Assembly: GCA_963725415.1 (NCBI GenBank)
Contig: CAVRZY010000174.1
Location: 1-30,230 of the forward strand
Reading direction: 5' to 3'
DNA: 30,230 bases
Origin: CAVRZY01 sp963725415
GTDB lineage: Bacteria > Acidobacteriota > Terriglobia > Bryobacterales > Bryobacteraceae
The translations under genes and the position numbers were made by a program. The notes below the pieces were generated by a model that ran no database searches, was not told the origin of the DNA, and saw only the letters and a list, made by a program, of their open reading frames with translations. How positions within the stretch are numbered: the stretch's first letter is position 1; each line of letters begins with the position of its first letter. Positions 20,930 through 28,898 of the stretch are shown here, in pieces.

Positions 20930-21577
20930 CAGGCCGGTTCGATCTCATCAACGTCGCCACCGACACCCAACGCTTCGTATAGGCTGAATAGTCGACCAGA
21001 ATTCCCGATTTGGCATCCTGGCCGGCATCCAGGATACACCCAACCACCTTCGTTCGAGCTGCTTGTTCCATCCTGTCCGTCCCTAGCGACTCCGGTAACC
21101 CTCCAAGCGTGCGGGTCTGGGCCCTTTCGGCTACGGGAAGACCTGGCAATCTTCGGCACTGTGCACGTTGCCGGGCCGCAGTTTCGTCGCCAGGCAGTCT
21201 CCTTCGCGGTTGAACAGCAGCAGCGGACGGTAGCAGGTGGATTAGAAGTGGCCGTTGTAGGCACTCTGCTCCTGCTGGCCATAGACCGGGATCTCGGTCG
21301 AATGCATGTCCAACACCACCCGCTGGGGCGAATCGATGGCCTCTGCCCTGCCGTTCAGCTCGCGGTTCATCGCTGCCAGCCCGGCGAGGGGCAACCGCGT
21401 GTTCGTCCCACGAGGGTCGGTCAAGTGCTGCTCGATCAGTTCACGGAAACCCAAACGTTCGTCCAACTCCCGCACCAGAATCAGGCCACCGTCGGAGGTG
21501 ACCCGTGATCCCTGGAAGTCGACCTTCAGAGAAGCATTGAAAGAAAGCTGAAAGGACTGGTTTTGTTTGTCACCCAT
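20930..21577 (-). mobile_element. Relic of an IS1380-family transposase
   Basis: The frame from ATG 21577 starts KVDFQGSRVTSDGGLILVRE LDERLGFRELIEQHLTDPRG, the usual N-terminus of IS1380 transposases. It then jumps from TRLPL to AGLAAMNRELNGRAEAIDS, losing roughly 80 residues, and continues to the DDE segment VVLDMHSTEIPVYGQQEQSA YNGHF. A stop at 21242 stands where Glu is expected. Reading on gives STCYRPLLLFNREGDCLATK LRPGNVHSAEDCQVF, again IS1380-like, before another stop. Traces such as LYEALGVGGD near 20950 may be the next segment. There are at least two internal deletions and several stops, so the element is dead. Terminal repeats were not identified. Confidence 0.75.
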
Positions 21578-21735
21578 CGGGTGTGGGCCTCCGGAGTGTC
21601 TTCATCGCCTTCAAGCCCCTATGGATAAAGGCGATGAAAAGCCTTAAGAGGTTGTGGGTAAGTGGTCAAATCGGGAATGCCGGTTAGTACTACAGGGATG
21701 CATGAAAAGCCTGTTCGACGGAGCGCGGCGGTAGG

Positions 21736-21753
21736 GCAAAACGGGGACAGGCA
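21736..21753. repeat. Left half of a REP-like palindrome split by the IS unit
   Basis: gcaaaacggggac at 21736-21748 is the exact reverse complement of gtccccgttttgc at 24473-24485, on the far side of the double IS insertion. The last nine bases before the IS (ggacaggca, 21745-21753) are repeated directly at 24433-24441. Removing the IS unit and one copy of the nine bases restores a continuous palindromic element of about 62 bp. Confidence 0.82.
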
Positions 21754-23052
21754 CACTACTGTCCGGTTAAGGTCTGGCTCTCGGTCGATAATCTGCCTGG
21801 ATTCAGCGCGCTGGAGCGGAAGTCAGGCGTCACCGATTTCAACTCGCCGTGCTGTCAGAATAGCTCTCTATGCACGCGGGCCAGATCGTTTTCTCCCATT
21901 TGATGGAGCACGCGCCGATCCACGCCTTCCGCCGTTGCGTGGGGCGCTACGGCGCGGACTACCGATTGCGACGCTTTTCCTGCTGGGATCAGTTTCTCTG
22001 CATGGCGTTCGCCCAACTCACGTTTCGCGAGAGCTTGCGGGATATCGAGGCCTGCCTCCGGTCGGTACCCAATCGCCTGTACCACCTCGGCATTCGGGGA
22101 CTGGTTTCGCGCTCCACACTGGCGGACGCCAATGAGAAGCGGGATTGGCGAGTGTATGCGGATTTCGCCCAGGCCTTGATTCAGATCGCGCGGCCCCTCT
22201 ACGCAGGCGAGTGGTTGGGCGTGGATCTGGACAACACCGCCTATGCCCTGGATTCCACCACCATCGATCTGTGCTTGTCGCTGTGCCCCTGGGCGCCGTT
22301 TCAACAGTCTCGCGGCGCGATCAAGCTGCACACGCTGTTGGATCTCAGGGGCAGCATCCCCAGCTTCCTTCGCATCACGCACGGACGCGTCTCCGACGTC
22401 AGCACCTTGGATGAGATCCTGTTCGAGCCGGGGGCGTTCTATGTTCTGGACCGTGGCTATCTTCATTTCCAGCGGCTGTTCAAGATCGATCAGGCAGGAG
22501 CGTTCTTCATCACCCGCGCTTGCAAGAACACCCAGTTCGCGCGCCTGTACTCCCGTCCGGTGGACAAGACCACAGGCCTGCGTTGCGATCAGACCATTCG
22601 GTTGACGGGCGCCGATTCGCAGCACACCTATCCGGCGGCATTGCGGCGCGTGCGCTTCGTCGACCCGGAGACCTCCAACCGACTGGTCTTTCTGACCAAT
22701 CATTTTCACTTGGCGGCGCTGGCCATCGCTGTGTTGTACCGCCGCCGCTGGAAGGTGGAACTGTTCTTCAAGTGGATCAAGCAGCACCTGCGCATCAAGG
22801 CTTTTTACGGGTATTCGGAGAACGCCGTCAAGACCCAGATTTGGATTGCGGTGGCGGTTTACGTTCTGGTGGCGATTGTGCGGAAGCGGCTCGGTCTGGA
22901 GGTGAGCCTCTACACTTTTTTGCAGGTTCTGAGCCTGAGCCTGTTCGAGAAAACCCCGATTTTACAGGTGTTCCAGCGAGATCTCCCCACGGCAGAATGG
23001 CCCCTCTCTGACAACCAATTGAAACTATGGGAGTTTTAACCGGACAGTAGTG
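21754..23052 (+). mobile_element. IS4-family insertion sequence, copy 1 (1299 bp)
   Basis: The element begins cactactgtccggttaa (21754-21770) and ends with its exact complement ttaaccggacagtagtg (23036-23052), giving perfect 17-bp inverted repeats. It holds a single transposase gene. The left flank ends ggacaggca and the right flank begins ggactgtac, so this copy alone has no target duplication. Confidence 0.9.
21870..23039 (+). CDS. IS4-family transposase (copy 1)
   Basis: This 389-residue transposase cuts and moves the element. It carries an N-terminal DNA-binding region (MHAGQIVFSHLMEHAPIHAF RRCVGRYGADY). The DDE residues are D128 in YALDSTTIDLCLSLCPWAPF, D194 in FYVLDRGYLHFQR, and E297. 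The last lies in the IS4 signature Y(2)R(3)E(6)K, here Y290, R293, E297 and K304 in YRRRWKVELFFKWIKQHLRI. The C-terminal part ends SDNQLKLWEF just inside the right inverted repeat. The D-S-T-T-I-D-L-C-L-S-L-x-P-W-A pattern suggests the ISPepr1-like subgroup of IS4. It is complete, without frameshifts, so it is probably active. The long minus-strand frame opposite it is a shadow. Confidence 0.95.
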   Translation: MHAGQIVFSHLMEHAPIHAFRRCVGRYGADYRLRRFSCWDQFLCMAFAQLTFRESLRDIEACLRSVPNRLYHLGIRGLVSRSTLADANEKRDWRVYADFAQALIQIARPLYAGEWLGVDLDNTAYALDSTTIDLCLSLCPWAPFQQSRGAIKLHTLLDLRGSIPSFLRITHGRVSDVSTLDEILFEPGAFYVLDRGYLHFQRLFKIDQAGAFFITRACKNTQFARLYSRPVDKTTGLRCDQTIRLTGADSQHTYPAALRRVRFVDPETSNRLVFLTNHFHLAALAIAVLYRRRWKVELFFKWIKQHLRIKAFYGYSENAVKTQIWIAVAVYVLVAIVRKRLGLEVSLYTFLQVLSLSLFEKTPILQVFQRDLPTAEWPLSDNQLKLWEF

Positions 23053-23133
23053 GGACTGTACCCGAATTACCGTCCCCGCATTGGTCCGGTCAAAGAAACT
23101 GGGGGAGGGCAAGCCAAAAACCGGGGACTGACA
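23053..23133. other. 81-bp core between the two IS copies
   Basis: The segment has no reading frame of note. Its left end (ggactgtacccgaattaccg, followed by tccccg) looks like the right half of a REP-like palindrome. Its right end (aaaaaccggggactgaca) looks like the left half of one. Between them lies gcattggtccggtcaaagaa and a G-rich run. It is thus made mostly of two half-palindromes, each cut by an IS. Confidence 0.6.
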
Positions 23134-24432
23134 CACTACTGTCCGGTTAAGGTCTGGCTCTCGGTCGATAATCTGCCTGGATTCAGCGCGCTGGAGCGGA
23201 AGTCAGGCGTCACCGATTTCAACTCGCCGTGCTGTCAGAATAGCTCTCTATGCACGCGGGCCAGATCGTTTTCTCCCATTTGATGGAGCACGCGCCGATC
23301 CACGCCTTCCGCCGTTGCGTGGGGCGCTACGGCGCGGACTACCGATTGCGACGCTTTTCCTGCTGGGATCAGTTTCTCTGCATGGCGTTCGCCCAACTCA
23401 CGTTTCGCGAGAGCTTGCGGGATATCGAGGCCTGCCTCCGGTCGGTACCCAATCGCCTGTACCACCTCGGCATTCGGGGACTGGTTTCGCGCTCCACACT
23501 GGCGGACGCCAATGAGAAGCGGGATTGGCGAGTGTATGCGGATTTCGCCCAGGCCTTGATTCAGATCGCGCGGCCCCTCTACGCAGGCGAGTGGTTGGGC
23601 GTGGATCTGGACAACACCGCCTATGCCCTGGATTCCACCACCATCGATCTGTGCTTGTCGCTGTGCCCCTGGGCGCCGTTTCAACAGTCTCGCGGCGCGA
23701 TCAAGCTGCACACGCTGTTGGATCTCAGGGGCAGCATCCCCAGCTTCCTTCGCATCACGCACGGACGCGTCTCCGACGTCAGCACCTTGGATGAGATCCT
23801 GTTCGAGCCGGGGGCGTTCTATGTTCTGGACCGTGGCTATCTTCATTTCCAGCGGCTGTTCAAGATCGATCAGGCAGGAGCGTTCTTCATCACCCGCGCT
23901 TGCAAGAACACCCAGTTCGCGCGCCTGTACTCCCGTCCGGTGGACAAGACCACAGGCCTGCGTTGCGATCAGACCATTCGGTTGACGGGCGCCGATTCGC
24001 AGCACACCTATCCGGCGGCATTGCGGCGCGTGCGCTTCGTCGACCCGGAGACCTCCAACCGACTGGTCTTTCTGACCAATCATTTTCACTTGGCGGCGCT
24101 GGCCATCGCTGTGTTGTACCGCCGCCGCTGGAAGGTGGAACTGTTCTTCAAGTGGATCAAGCAGCACCTGCGCATCAAGGCTTTTTACGGGTATTCGGAG
24201 AACGCCGTCAAGACCCAGATTTGGATTGCGGTGGCGGTTTACGTTCTGGTGGCGATTGTGCGGAAGCGGCTCGGTCTGGAGGTGAGCCTCTACACTTTTT
24301 TGCAGGTTCTGAGCCTGAGCCTGTTCGAGAAAACCCCGATTTTACAGGTGTTCCAGCGAGATCTCCCCACGGCAGAATGGCCCCTCTCTGACAACCAATT
24401 GAAACTATGGGAGTTTTAACCGGACAGTAGTG
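23134..24432 (+). mobile_element. IS4-family insertion sequence, copy 2 (1299 bp)
   Basis: This copy is identical to copy 1, with 17-bp inverted repeats at 23134-23150 and 24416-24432, in the same orientation. Its left flank ends ggactgaca and its right flank begins ggacaggca, which matches the left flank of copy 1 rather than its own. Confidence 0.9.
23250..24419 (+). CDS. IS4-family transposase (copy 2)
   Basis: This is the same 389-residue protein as in copy 1 with no differing residue, including D128, D194, E297 and the YREK signature. Because both copies are intact, either could supply transposase for the composite unit. Sequence assembly across two identical 1.3-kb repeats so close together can be unreliable, so the copy number should be treated as provisional. 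Confidence 0.93.
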   Translation: MHAGQIVFSHLMEHAPIHAFRRCVGRYGADYRLRRFSCWDQFLCMAFAQLTFRESLRDIEACLRSVPNRLYHLGIRGLVSRSTLADANEKRDWRVYADFAQALIQIARPLYAGEWLGVDLDNTAYALDSTTIDLCLSLCPWAPFQQSRGAIKLHTLLDLRGSIPSFLRITHGRVSDVSTLDEILFEPGAFYVLDRGYLHFQRLFKIDQAGAFFITRACKNTQFARLYSRPVDKTTGLRCDQTIRLTGADSQHTYPAALRRVRFVDPETSNRLVFLTNHFHLAALAIAVLYRRRWKVELFFKWIKQHLRIKAFYGYSENAVKTQIWIAVAVYVLVAIVRKRLGLEVSLYTFLQVLSLSLFEKTPILQVFQRDLPTAEWPLSDNQLKLWEF

Positions 24433-24485
24433 GGACAGGCAACGAATTGCCAGAAAGCGGCAATTCGACCCAGTCCCCGTTTTGC
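24433..24485. repeat. Right half of the REP-like palindrome, with a perfect hairpin
   Basis: After the nine-base duplication ggacaggca comes cgaattgcc (24443-24451), pairing perfectly with ggcaattcg (24459-24467) around the loop agaaagc. The outer arm gtccccgttttgc (24473-24485) pairs with 21736-21748 across the IS unit. The intact form would be a long hairpin with outer arms of 13 bp and an inner stem of 9 bp. Confidence 0.82.
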
Positions 24486-24517
24486 GCGCGATTTTCAGGA
24501 GAGAAGAAGGACCGATC

Positions 24518-24607
24518 ATGGGACTAATCAATGTGAGCGGGAGTCCCCGGCGTGGTTCTCTGATGGCGCTGAGCAGTGCTGCATCGGGTCCAACGGAATT
24601 GTGTTGA
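24518..24607 (+). CDS. Possible 29-aa peptide upstream of lexA
   Basis: ATG 24518 follows caggagagaagaagg with suitable spacing and opens a frame of 29 codons (MGLINVSGSPRRGSLMALSS, then AASGPTELC). Its stop overlaps the putative -35 box of the lexA promoter. I recognise no family. It might be a real small protein, a leader, or the relic of a longer gene cut by the repeats upstream. The ribosome binding site is the only positive evidence. Confidence 0.25.
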   Translation: MGLINVSGSPRRGSLMALSSAASGPTELC

Positions 24608-24632
24608 CTTTCCCCTTTTCTTCGCCCAGAAT
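24604..24632 (+). promoter_or_regulatory. Candidate lexA promoter
   Basis: TTGACT (24604-24609), a 17-bp spacer and CAGAAT (24627-24632) form a plausible sigma-70 promoter. The -10 box is weak. The expected start of transcription falls on or next to the lexA ATG at 24639, and no Shine-Dalgarno is visible before that ATG. I see no E. coli-type CTGT-N8-ACAG operator in the region. Confidence 0.35.
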
Positions 24633-24638
24633 GAAGAC

Positions 24639-25268
24639 ATGGCGTTAACCCGACGGCAGAAGCAGGTGCTGGATTTCATTGCAACGTTTCTGGACGAAAA
24701 TGGTTACAGTCCGAGCTACGAAGAAATCGCGCACGGGCTGGGTCTTGCCTCGCTGGCTACGGTGCACAAGCACATCTCGGCCCTGGACGCCAAGCATTAC
24801 CTCAAGCGGGGGTTCAATCAGAGCCGGTCCCTGGATGTGTCGCCGAAGTATTATCAGGAGCAGCGCAGGTACCGGCAAAGCGTCACCGGGTTGGACGTTC
24901 CGCTGGTGGGGCGAATCGCGGCTGGCACGCCGGTGGAAGCGGTGGCGGGGCGGGAGAAGCTGGATTTCGCAGAGTTTCTGAACCACGAGGACCTGTTCGC
25001 GCTGGAAGTGCGCGGCGATTCCATGGTCGATGACCACATCCTGAGCGGCGACATGGTGTTGGTGGAAGGCGGGCGCGAAGCACGTGACGGAGACATCGTG
25101 GTGGCGCTGGTGCGGAGCGCGGAGACCACTCTGAAACGTTTCTATCGGGAGTCTGGCGACAGGGCGCGGTTGCAGCCGGCGAACTCCAGCATGCCGCCCC
25201 TGGTGGTGCCTCTGAGTGAACTGCAAATCCAGGGGCGCGTGCTGGCGGTCCTACGTAAGTACAAGTAG
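24639..25268 (+). CDS. lexA: LexA repressor, SOS regulator and autoprotease
   Basis: This 209-residue protein represses DNA-damage genes until RecA filaments trigger its self-cleavage. The winged-helix DNA-binding domain covers residues 1-70 (LTRRQKQVLDFIATFLDENG YSPSYEEIAHGLGLASLATV). The cleavage site is Ala95-Gly96 in GRIAAGTPVEAVAG. The catalytic Ser128 is in EVRGDSMVDDHILSGD, and the Lys166 base is in VALVRSAETTLKRFYRE. All key residues are intact and length is normal. ATG 24639 (MALTRRQK) fits the family start; the frame upstream to 24576 is unlikely. The recognition helix (LASLATVHKHISAL) is not E. coli-like, so its operator probably differs. It stands alone on the plus strand, with a DUF2934 gene converging 25 bp downstream. 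Confidence 0.97.
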   Translation: MALTRRQKQVLDFIATFLDENGYSPSYEEIAHGLGLASLATVHKHISALDAKHYLKRGFNQSRSLDVSPKYYQEQRRYRQSVTGLDVPLVGRIAAGTPVEAVAGREKLDFAEFLNHEDLFALEVRGDSMVDDHILSGDMVLVEGGREARDGDIVVALVRSAETTLKRFYRESGDRARLQPANSSMPPLVVPLSELQIQGRVLAVLRKYK

Positions 25269-25293
25269 GCCGGAAGCTGTGCTGCTGGCGAGG

Positions 25294-25662
25294 CTACTCC
25301 GCACCAAAGGCGCGGCGGCGCCGGATTTCCTCTTCCGCGCAAAACCAGTCTTCTTCGGCGGAACCGTGTGGGCAGCCGCGGGCCTCCCAGAGGGAGTAGG
25401 CCAACTGTTCGACTTCCGTACGCTCGGTAAGCGAGTCGAACACGGGTTGTTCGGGCTCGGAAACAGGACTGACCGAACCCAGGGACAGAGGATCAAGGGG
25501 TTCCGCTTGGGCATCCGGGGAGATGGCCTGCGGCGCAGCCAACTGAGTAGCATCAGCAGGCTTGGTACGAGGCGTCCTTTGCCTGCGCGCCGGGGCCGCG
25601 GCGGCGGCAGTGCCACCGCTGGATACAGAGACACCAGATTCCGTACTGCGTTTTCTTGCCAT
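25294..25662 (-). CDS. DUF2934 domain protein
   Basis: This 122-residue protein has a basic, Ala/Pro/Ser-rich N-terminal two-thirds that looks disordered (MARKRSTESGVSVSSGGTAA, PARRQRTPRTKPADATQLAA). A short conserved C-terminal module follows: EVEQLAYSLWEARGCPHGSA EEDWFCAEEEIRRRR. The 'I/V-x-x-x-A-Y-x-L-W-E-x-x-G-x-P-x-G-x-x-x-x-D-W-x-x-A-E' pattern defines DUF2934, a family common in Acidobacteria and proteobacteria with unknown function. The start at ATG 25662 has AAGGGAAATG a few bases upstream; the longer frame to 25767 adds residues unlike the family. It converges with lexA. Confidence 0.85.
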   Translation of the reverse strand: MARKRSTESGVSVSSGGTAAAAAPARRQRTPRTKPADATQLAAPQAISPDAQAEPLDPLSLGSVSPVSEPEQPVFDSLTERTEVEQLAYSLWEARGCPHGSAEEDWFCAEEEIRRRRAFGAE

Positions 25663-25763
25663 TACATTTCCCTTCTGTTGAGTGGGCTCAAACCATTTTA
25701 CCAGAACGAGCGGGCCGGGCTGGGGGCGGCAGTGACTGCCGGTCTCCGTCTTGCGTGGAGCAA

Positions 25764-26420
25764 TCATTCGGCGAGGCGCAAGATCTCGGAAGCTACTTTG
25801 TAGAAAGCTTCGCCGAGCTGGGCGGGGGTGGGGGCGAAGACATAGAGGCCGGTGGGCTGGGCGGGGTCATAGACGGGGCTGTCGGGGACGTTGGAGATGC
25901 GGCGCATGAACTCCTGGTCCGGGGGTTCCGAGGAGGTGCCGCCAAGGCCGATGGTGAAGATGTAGACCCGGAGAGCAGCATCCTGGCGCATTTTGGTGAG
26001 GTTGGAGCTGGCAGCCGGGGGTCCGAAGCGGCAACCGGAGCTGGAGGGCACGGCCTTCTCGTTGGCGTTGGTGATGGAGGAGGCCTGGCGGTTCATGACG
26101 TCGGTGGTGTCACCCGTCGGGGCGCCGCCAGCCCATTGTGCGATGAAGCCGAGCTTGGGGGACTTGTCGGAGCAGGGAGCGGAGCCGGTCAGCGGCTAGG
26201 AAGCGGTGCCGCGAGCGCGAACCGTGGCTGCTTCGAGGCGCAGGAGGCGGAGGAAGTAGAGAGGCGCATCGACAGAGGCAGACGTGGTGACGGTTCGGGT
26301 GCGGTAGCCTGTCTCGGTGATGGCCACGTTGAACTGGCGGTCAGTGGAGGCGTAGGTGCCTTCGGGGAAGTTGGCGTTGAAAAACATGGCCGCGGTGGCG
26401 CTTCGCGCCCGGCGCGGTTC
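25764..26420 (-). pseudogene. TadG-like pilus-assembly/VWA protein, multiply deleted
   Basis: A single frame, interrupted by TAG at 26196-26198, encodes pieces of a TadG-type protein. The upstream part reads RARSATAAMFFNANFPEGTY, ASTDRQFNVAITETGYRTRT and VDAPLYFLRLLRLEAATVRA. The downstream part reads GFIAQWAGGAPTGDTTDVMN, ALRVYIFTIGLGG, MRRISNVPDSPVYDPAQPTG and LYVFAPTPAQLGEAFYKVAS EILRLAE. This fits Tad/Flp pilus-associated proteins with a C-terminal von Willebrand A domain. The N-terminal anchor is missing, cut off at the end of topA. The metal-binding DxSxS segment of the VWA domain, expected right after the TAG, is also missing. It cannot make a working protein; other copies would be needed. 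Confidence 0.75.
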
Positions 26421-26421
26421 C

Positions 26422-28851
26422 TCATGAGGCCACGACTGCGGGTGCAGGCTGGCGCTTAAACTTGCACTTGGCGTTGGGGCACTGGGCGACGGGGCCTGAC
26501 TTCAGCCATTTCTCGACCAGATAGGGGCTGTCGCATTCGGGACATTTTTCGGGCAGGGGCTTGGACCAGGCAACGAACTTACATTTGGGGTAGCGGTTGC
26601 AGCCATAGAAGGTCCTGCCGCGCCGCGAGCGGCGCTCGATGAGCTCTCCCTGGCCGCAGGCGGGACAGGTCACGCCGATGGTCTTCTGCTTGACGTACTT
26701 GCAGGCGGGGTAATTGCTGCAAGCCGTGAACTCGCCGAAGCGGCCGTGCTTGAGCGCCAGCGGGCTGCCGCACTGAGGGCAGGGCTCATCGAGCGGCACG
26801 TCCGGCTTTTGATCCTCGGCGCCGATGCGCCGGGTGGTCTTGCAGTCGGGATAGCCGGAGCAGGCGTAGAAGGTCCCGAAGCGGCCGCGCTTGAGCACCA
26901 TGGAACGCCCGCAGTTCTCGCAGTACTCCTGGTCTTCCTGTTCGGTGAGGTCCACGTTGTCAACGTCCGGCAGATCGACGGTGAGTTCGCGGGTGTTGGC
27001 GCACTCGGGATAGCCGCTACAGCCGATGAAGCTGCCGTGGCGGCCCCAGCGAATGACCATGGGCTTGCCGCACTTGTCGCACACCAGGTCGGTGGGTTTC
27101 TCCATGCGCTTGATGTCGGTCATGTGCAGCTCGGCGCGTCGCAGATCCTTCTGGAAATCCTTGTAGAAATCCTTCAGGGCGGCGCGCCAGTCCACCTTGC
27201 CCTCTTCGATCTGGTCCAGTTCCTCTTCCATGCGGGCGGTGTACTGGACGTCGAAGATATCGTCGAAGTTCTCGATGAGCAGATCGGTGACCACCATGCC
27301 GAGTTCGGTGGGCGCGAAGCGTCCGGCGTCGCGCCTGACGTAGCCGCGCTCCTGGATAGTGGAGAGGATGGAGGCGTACGTGGAGGGGCGGCCAATGCCG
27401 TCGGCCTCCAGGGTCTTGACCAGGGTGGCTTCGTTATAGCGCGGCGGCGGCTCGGTGAAATGCTGCTCGGGCTGGATGGAACGAAACTTGAGCCGCTCAC
27501 CCTCGGAGACGGCGGGCAGCTTGTGCCGGAGTTCCTCGTCCTCTTCGTCTTTCTGGTCCTTGCCCTCCTCGTAGACCGCCAGGAAGCCGTCGAAGGTAGG
27601 GATTGAGCCCGAGGCCCGAGACAGGTACTCAGCGCCGTCCTTCCCGCTGGCCATGACGTCGATGGTAGTCTGCAAGAAGACCGCCGGCATCATCTGAGAT
27701 GCCACGAAGCGCATCCAGATCAGCCGGTAAAGCTTCAGTTCGTCCTCGGCCAGGCGGAGCTCCAGAGACTCCGGGGTGTGGAAGACGGAGGTGGGGCGGA
27801 TAGCCTCATGCGCGTCTTGGGCGTCCTTCTTGCTTCGGTACAGGTTCGGGGAAGGCGGAAGGTAATCCGCGCCGAATCTCTGTCCGATCAGATCACGCGC
27901 TTCGCGAAGGGCTTCCTCAGAGACGCGGGTCGAGTCGGTGCGCATGTAGGTGATCAAGCCGACCGGACCCTCTTTCCCCAGCGGGATTCCTTCGTAGAGG
28001 CGCTGCGCCAGCGCCATGGTGCGCTTGACGGAGAGGCGCAGCTTGCGGGAAGCCTCTTGCTGGAGTGTCGAGGTAATGAAGGCAGGAACGGGGTTGCGCC
28101 TTTTCTCCCGGGTCTCGACCGAACGGACCACGTAAGAGGCGCCTTCCAGTTGGGCCACCACGGAGTCGGCGGCAGCCTGGTTGGGGATCTCCAGAGCCTC
28201 GTCGTTGCGCTTGAGAAGTTGCGCGACCAGCACGGGCGGTGTTTTCGCCGCCAGGTGCACCTCGATGCTCCAGTACTCGCGCTTCTGGAAGGCGCGGATC
28301 TCGCGTTCCCGCTCCACGATCAGGCGCACCGCCACGGTCTGCACGCGTCCGGCGGAAAGACCGCGGCGGACTTTGTCCCACAGCAGGGGAGAGATCTGGT
28401 AGCCCACCAGGCGATCCAGGATGCGGCGGGCTTGCTGGGCTTCCACCAGGCGAAGGTCCACCGCGCCTGGATTCTCGAAAGCCTTTTGAATGGCCCGGGC
28501 AGTGATCTCGTTGAACATCACCCGGTGGATTTTGGGGCCGCCGTCCTTCTTCCCTTGCAACTCTTCCTGGAGGTGAAAGCAGATGGCCTCGCCTTCGCGA
28601 TCCGGGTCGGCGGCCAGGTAGACCGCATCAGACTGTCTGGCTGCCTGCTTGAGCTCCTGGATGAGCTTCCTCTTGCCTTCGATGACCACGTAAGTGGGCT
28701 CGAAGCCGCGCTCGATGTCCACCGCCAGATCCTTCTTCGGAAGGTCCCGCACGTGCCCCAGAGAAGCCTTGACGAGGTACTGCTTCCCCAAGTATCTGCC
28801 GATGGTTCTTGCCTTCGCCGGGGATTCGACGATGACCAGGGATTTTGGCAT
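26422..28851 (-). CDS. topA: DNA topoisomerase I (type IA) with five C-terminal zinc ribbons
   Basis: This 809-residue enzyme relaxes negative supercoils by cutting one DNA strand. The Toprim domain holds VIVESPAKARTIGRYLG (Glu9) and the metal-binding DPDREGE at residues 82-88. RRGLSAGRVQTVAVRLI and AFITSTLQQEASRKLRLS follow. The catalytic Tyr302 is in PVGLITYMRTDSTRVS, and later LEADGIGRPSTYASIL. The C-terminus from about residue 590 has five Cys4 ribbons: CDKCGK...CSGYPEC, CENCGR...CSGYPDC, CPQCGS...CSNYPAC, CPACGQ...CNRYPKC and CPECDS...CPNAKC. E. coli has three plus two degenerate. ATG 28851 is the natural start. It follows dprA by 47 bp on the same strand, the dprA-topA order seen in many bacteria. 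Its last bases border the TadG-like relic. Confidence 0.97.
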   Translation of the reverse strand: MPKSLVIVESPAKARTIGRYLGKQYLVKASLGHVRDLPKKDLAVDIERGFEPTYVVIEGKRKLIQELKQAARQSDAVYLAADPDREGEAICFHLQEELQGKKDGGPKIHRVMFNEITARAIQKAFENPGAVDLRLVEAQQARRILDRLVGYQISPLLWDKVRRGLSAGRVQTVAVRLIVEREREIRAFQKREYWSIEVHLAAKTPPVLVAQLLKRNDEALEIPNQAAADSVVAQLEGASYVVRSVETREKRRNPVPAFITSTLQQEASRKLRLSVKRTMALAQRLYEGIPLGKEGPVGLITYMRTDSTRVSEEALREARDLIGQRFGADYLPPSPNLYRSKKDAQDAHEAIRPTSVFHTPESLELRLAEDELKLYRLIWMRFVASQMMPAVFLQTTIDVMASGKDGAEYLSRASGSIPTFDGFLAVYEEGKDQKDEEDEELRHKLPAVSEGERLKFRSIQPEQHFTEPPPRYNEATLVKTLEADGIGRPSTYASILSTIQERGYVRRDAGRFAPTELGMVVTDLLIENFDDIFDVQYTARMEEELDQIEEGKVDWRAALKDFYKDFQKDLRRAELHMTDIKRMEKPTDLVCDKCGKPMVIRWGRHGSFIGCSGYPECANTRELTVDLPDVDNVDLTEQEDQEYCENCGRSMVLKRGRFGTFYACSGYPDCKTTRRIGAEDQKPDVPLDEPCPQCGSPLALKHGRFGEFTACSNYPACKYVKQKTIGVTCPACGQGELIERRSRRGRTFYGCNRYPKCKFVAWSKPLPEKCPECDSPYLVEKWLKSGPVAQCPNAKCKFKRQPAPAVVAS

Positions 28852-28898
28852 CGAACAACAGTACTGTAATTCCGGGATGAAATCCTAGAACGGGATTC

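Larger units (their letters stand above)
21745..24441. mobile_element. Composite unit: two identical IS4-family copies with 9-bp target duplication
   Basis: Two direct copies of the same 1299-bp element (21754-23052 and 23134-24432) enclose an 81-bp core (23053-23133) with no gene. The unit as a whole is bounded by the direct repeat ggacaggca (21745-21753, 24433-24441), whereas neither copy on its own has matching flanks. This is the pattern expected if IS-core-IS moved as a single transposon into the REP-like palindrome. The two copies look identical over their whole length by eye (offset 1380 bp), implying recent movement or gene conversion. Confidence 0.75.

Noticed and set aside
21855..22787. 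310-codon minus-strand frame in each IS4 copy (also 23235-24167)
   Set aside because: It is antisense to the intact transposase and identical in both copies simply because the IS copies are identical; no family likeness.
26746..27606. 286-codon plus-strand frame and others opposite topA
   Set aside because: Shadow of topA; the topoisomerase motifs on the minus strand are unambiguous.
28852..28898. LexA-type operator between dprA and topA (tactgtaattccggg)
   Set aside because: The cagtactgta word is only a short partial palindrome and fits no known LexA box spacing.
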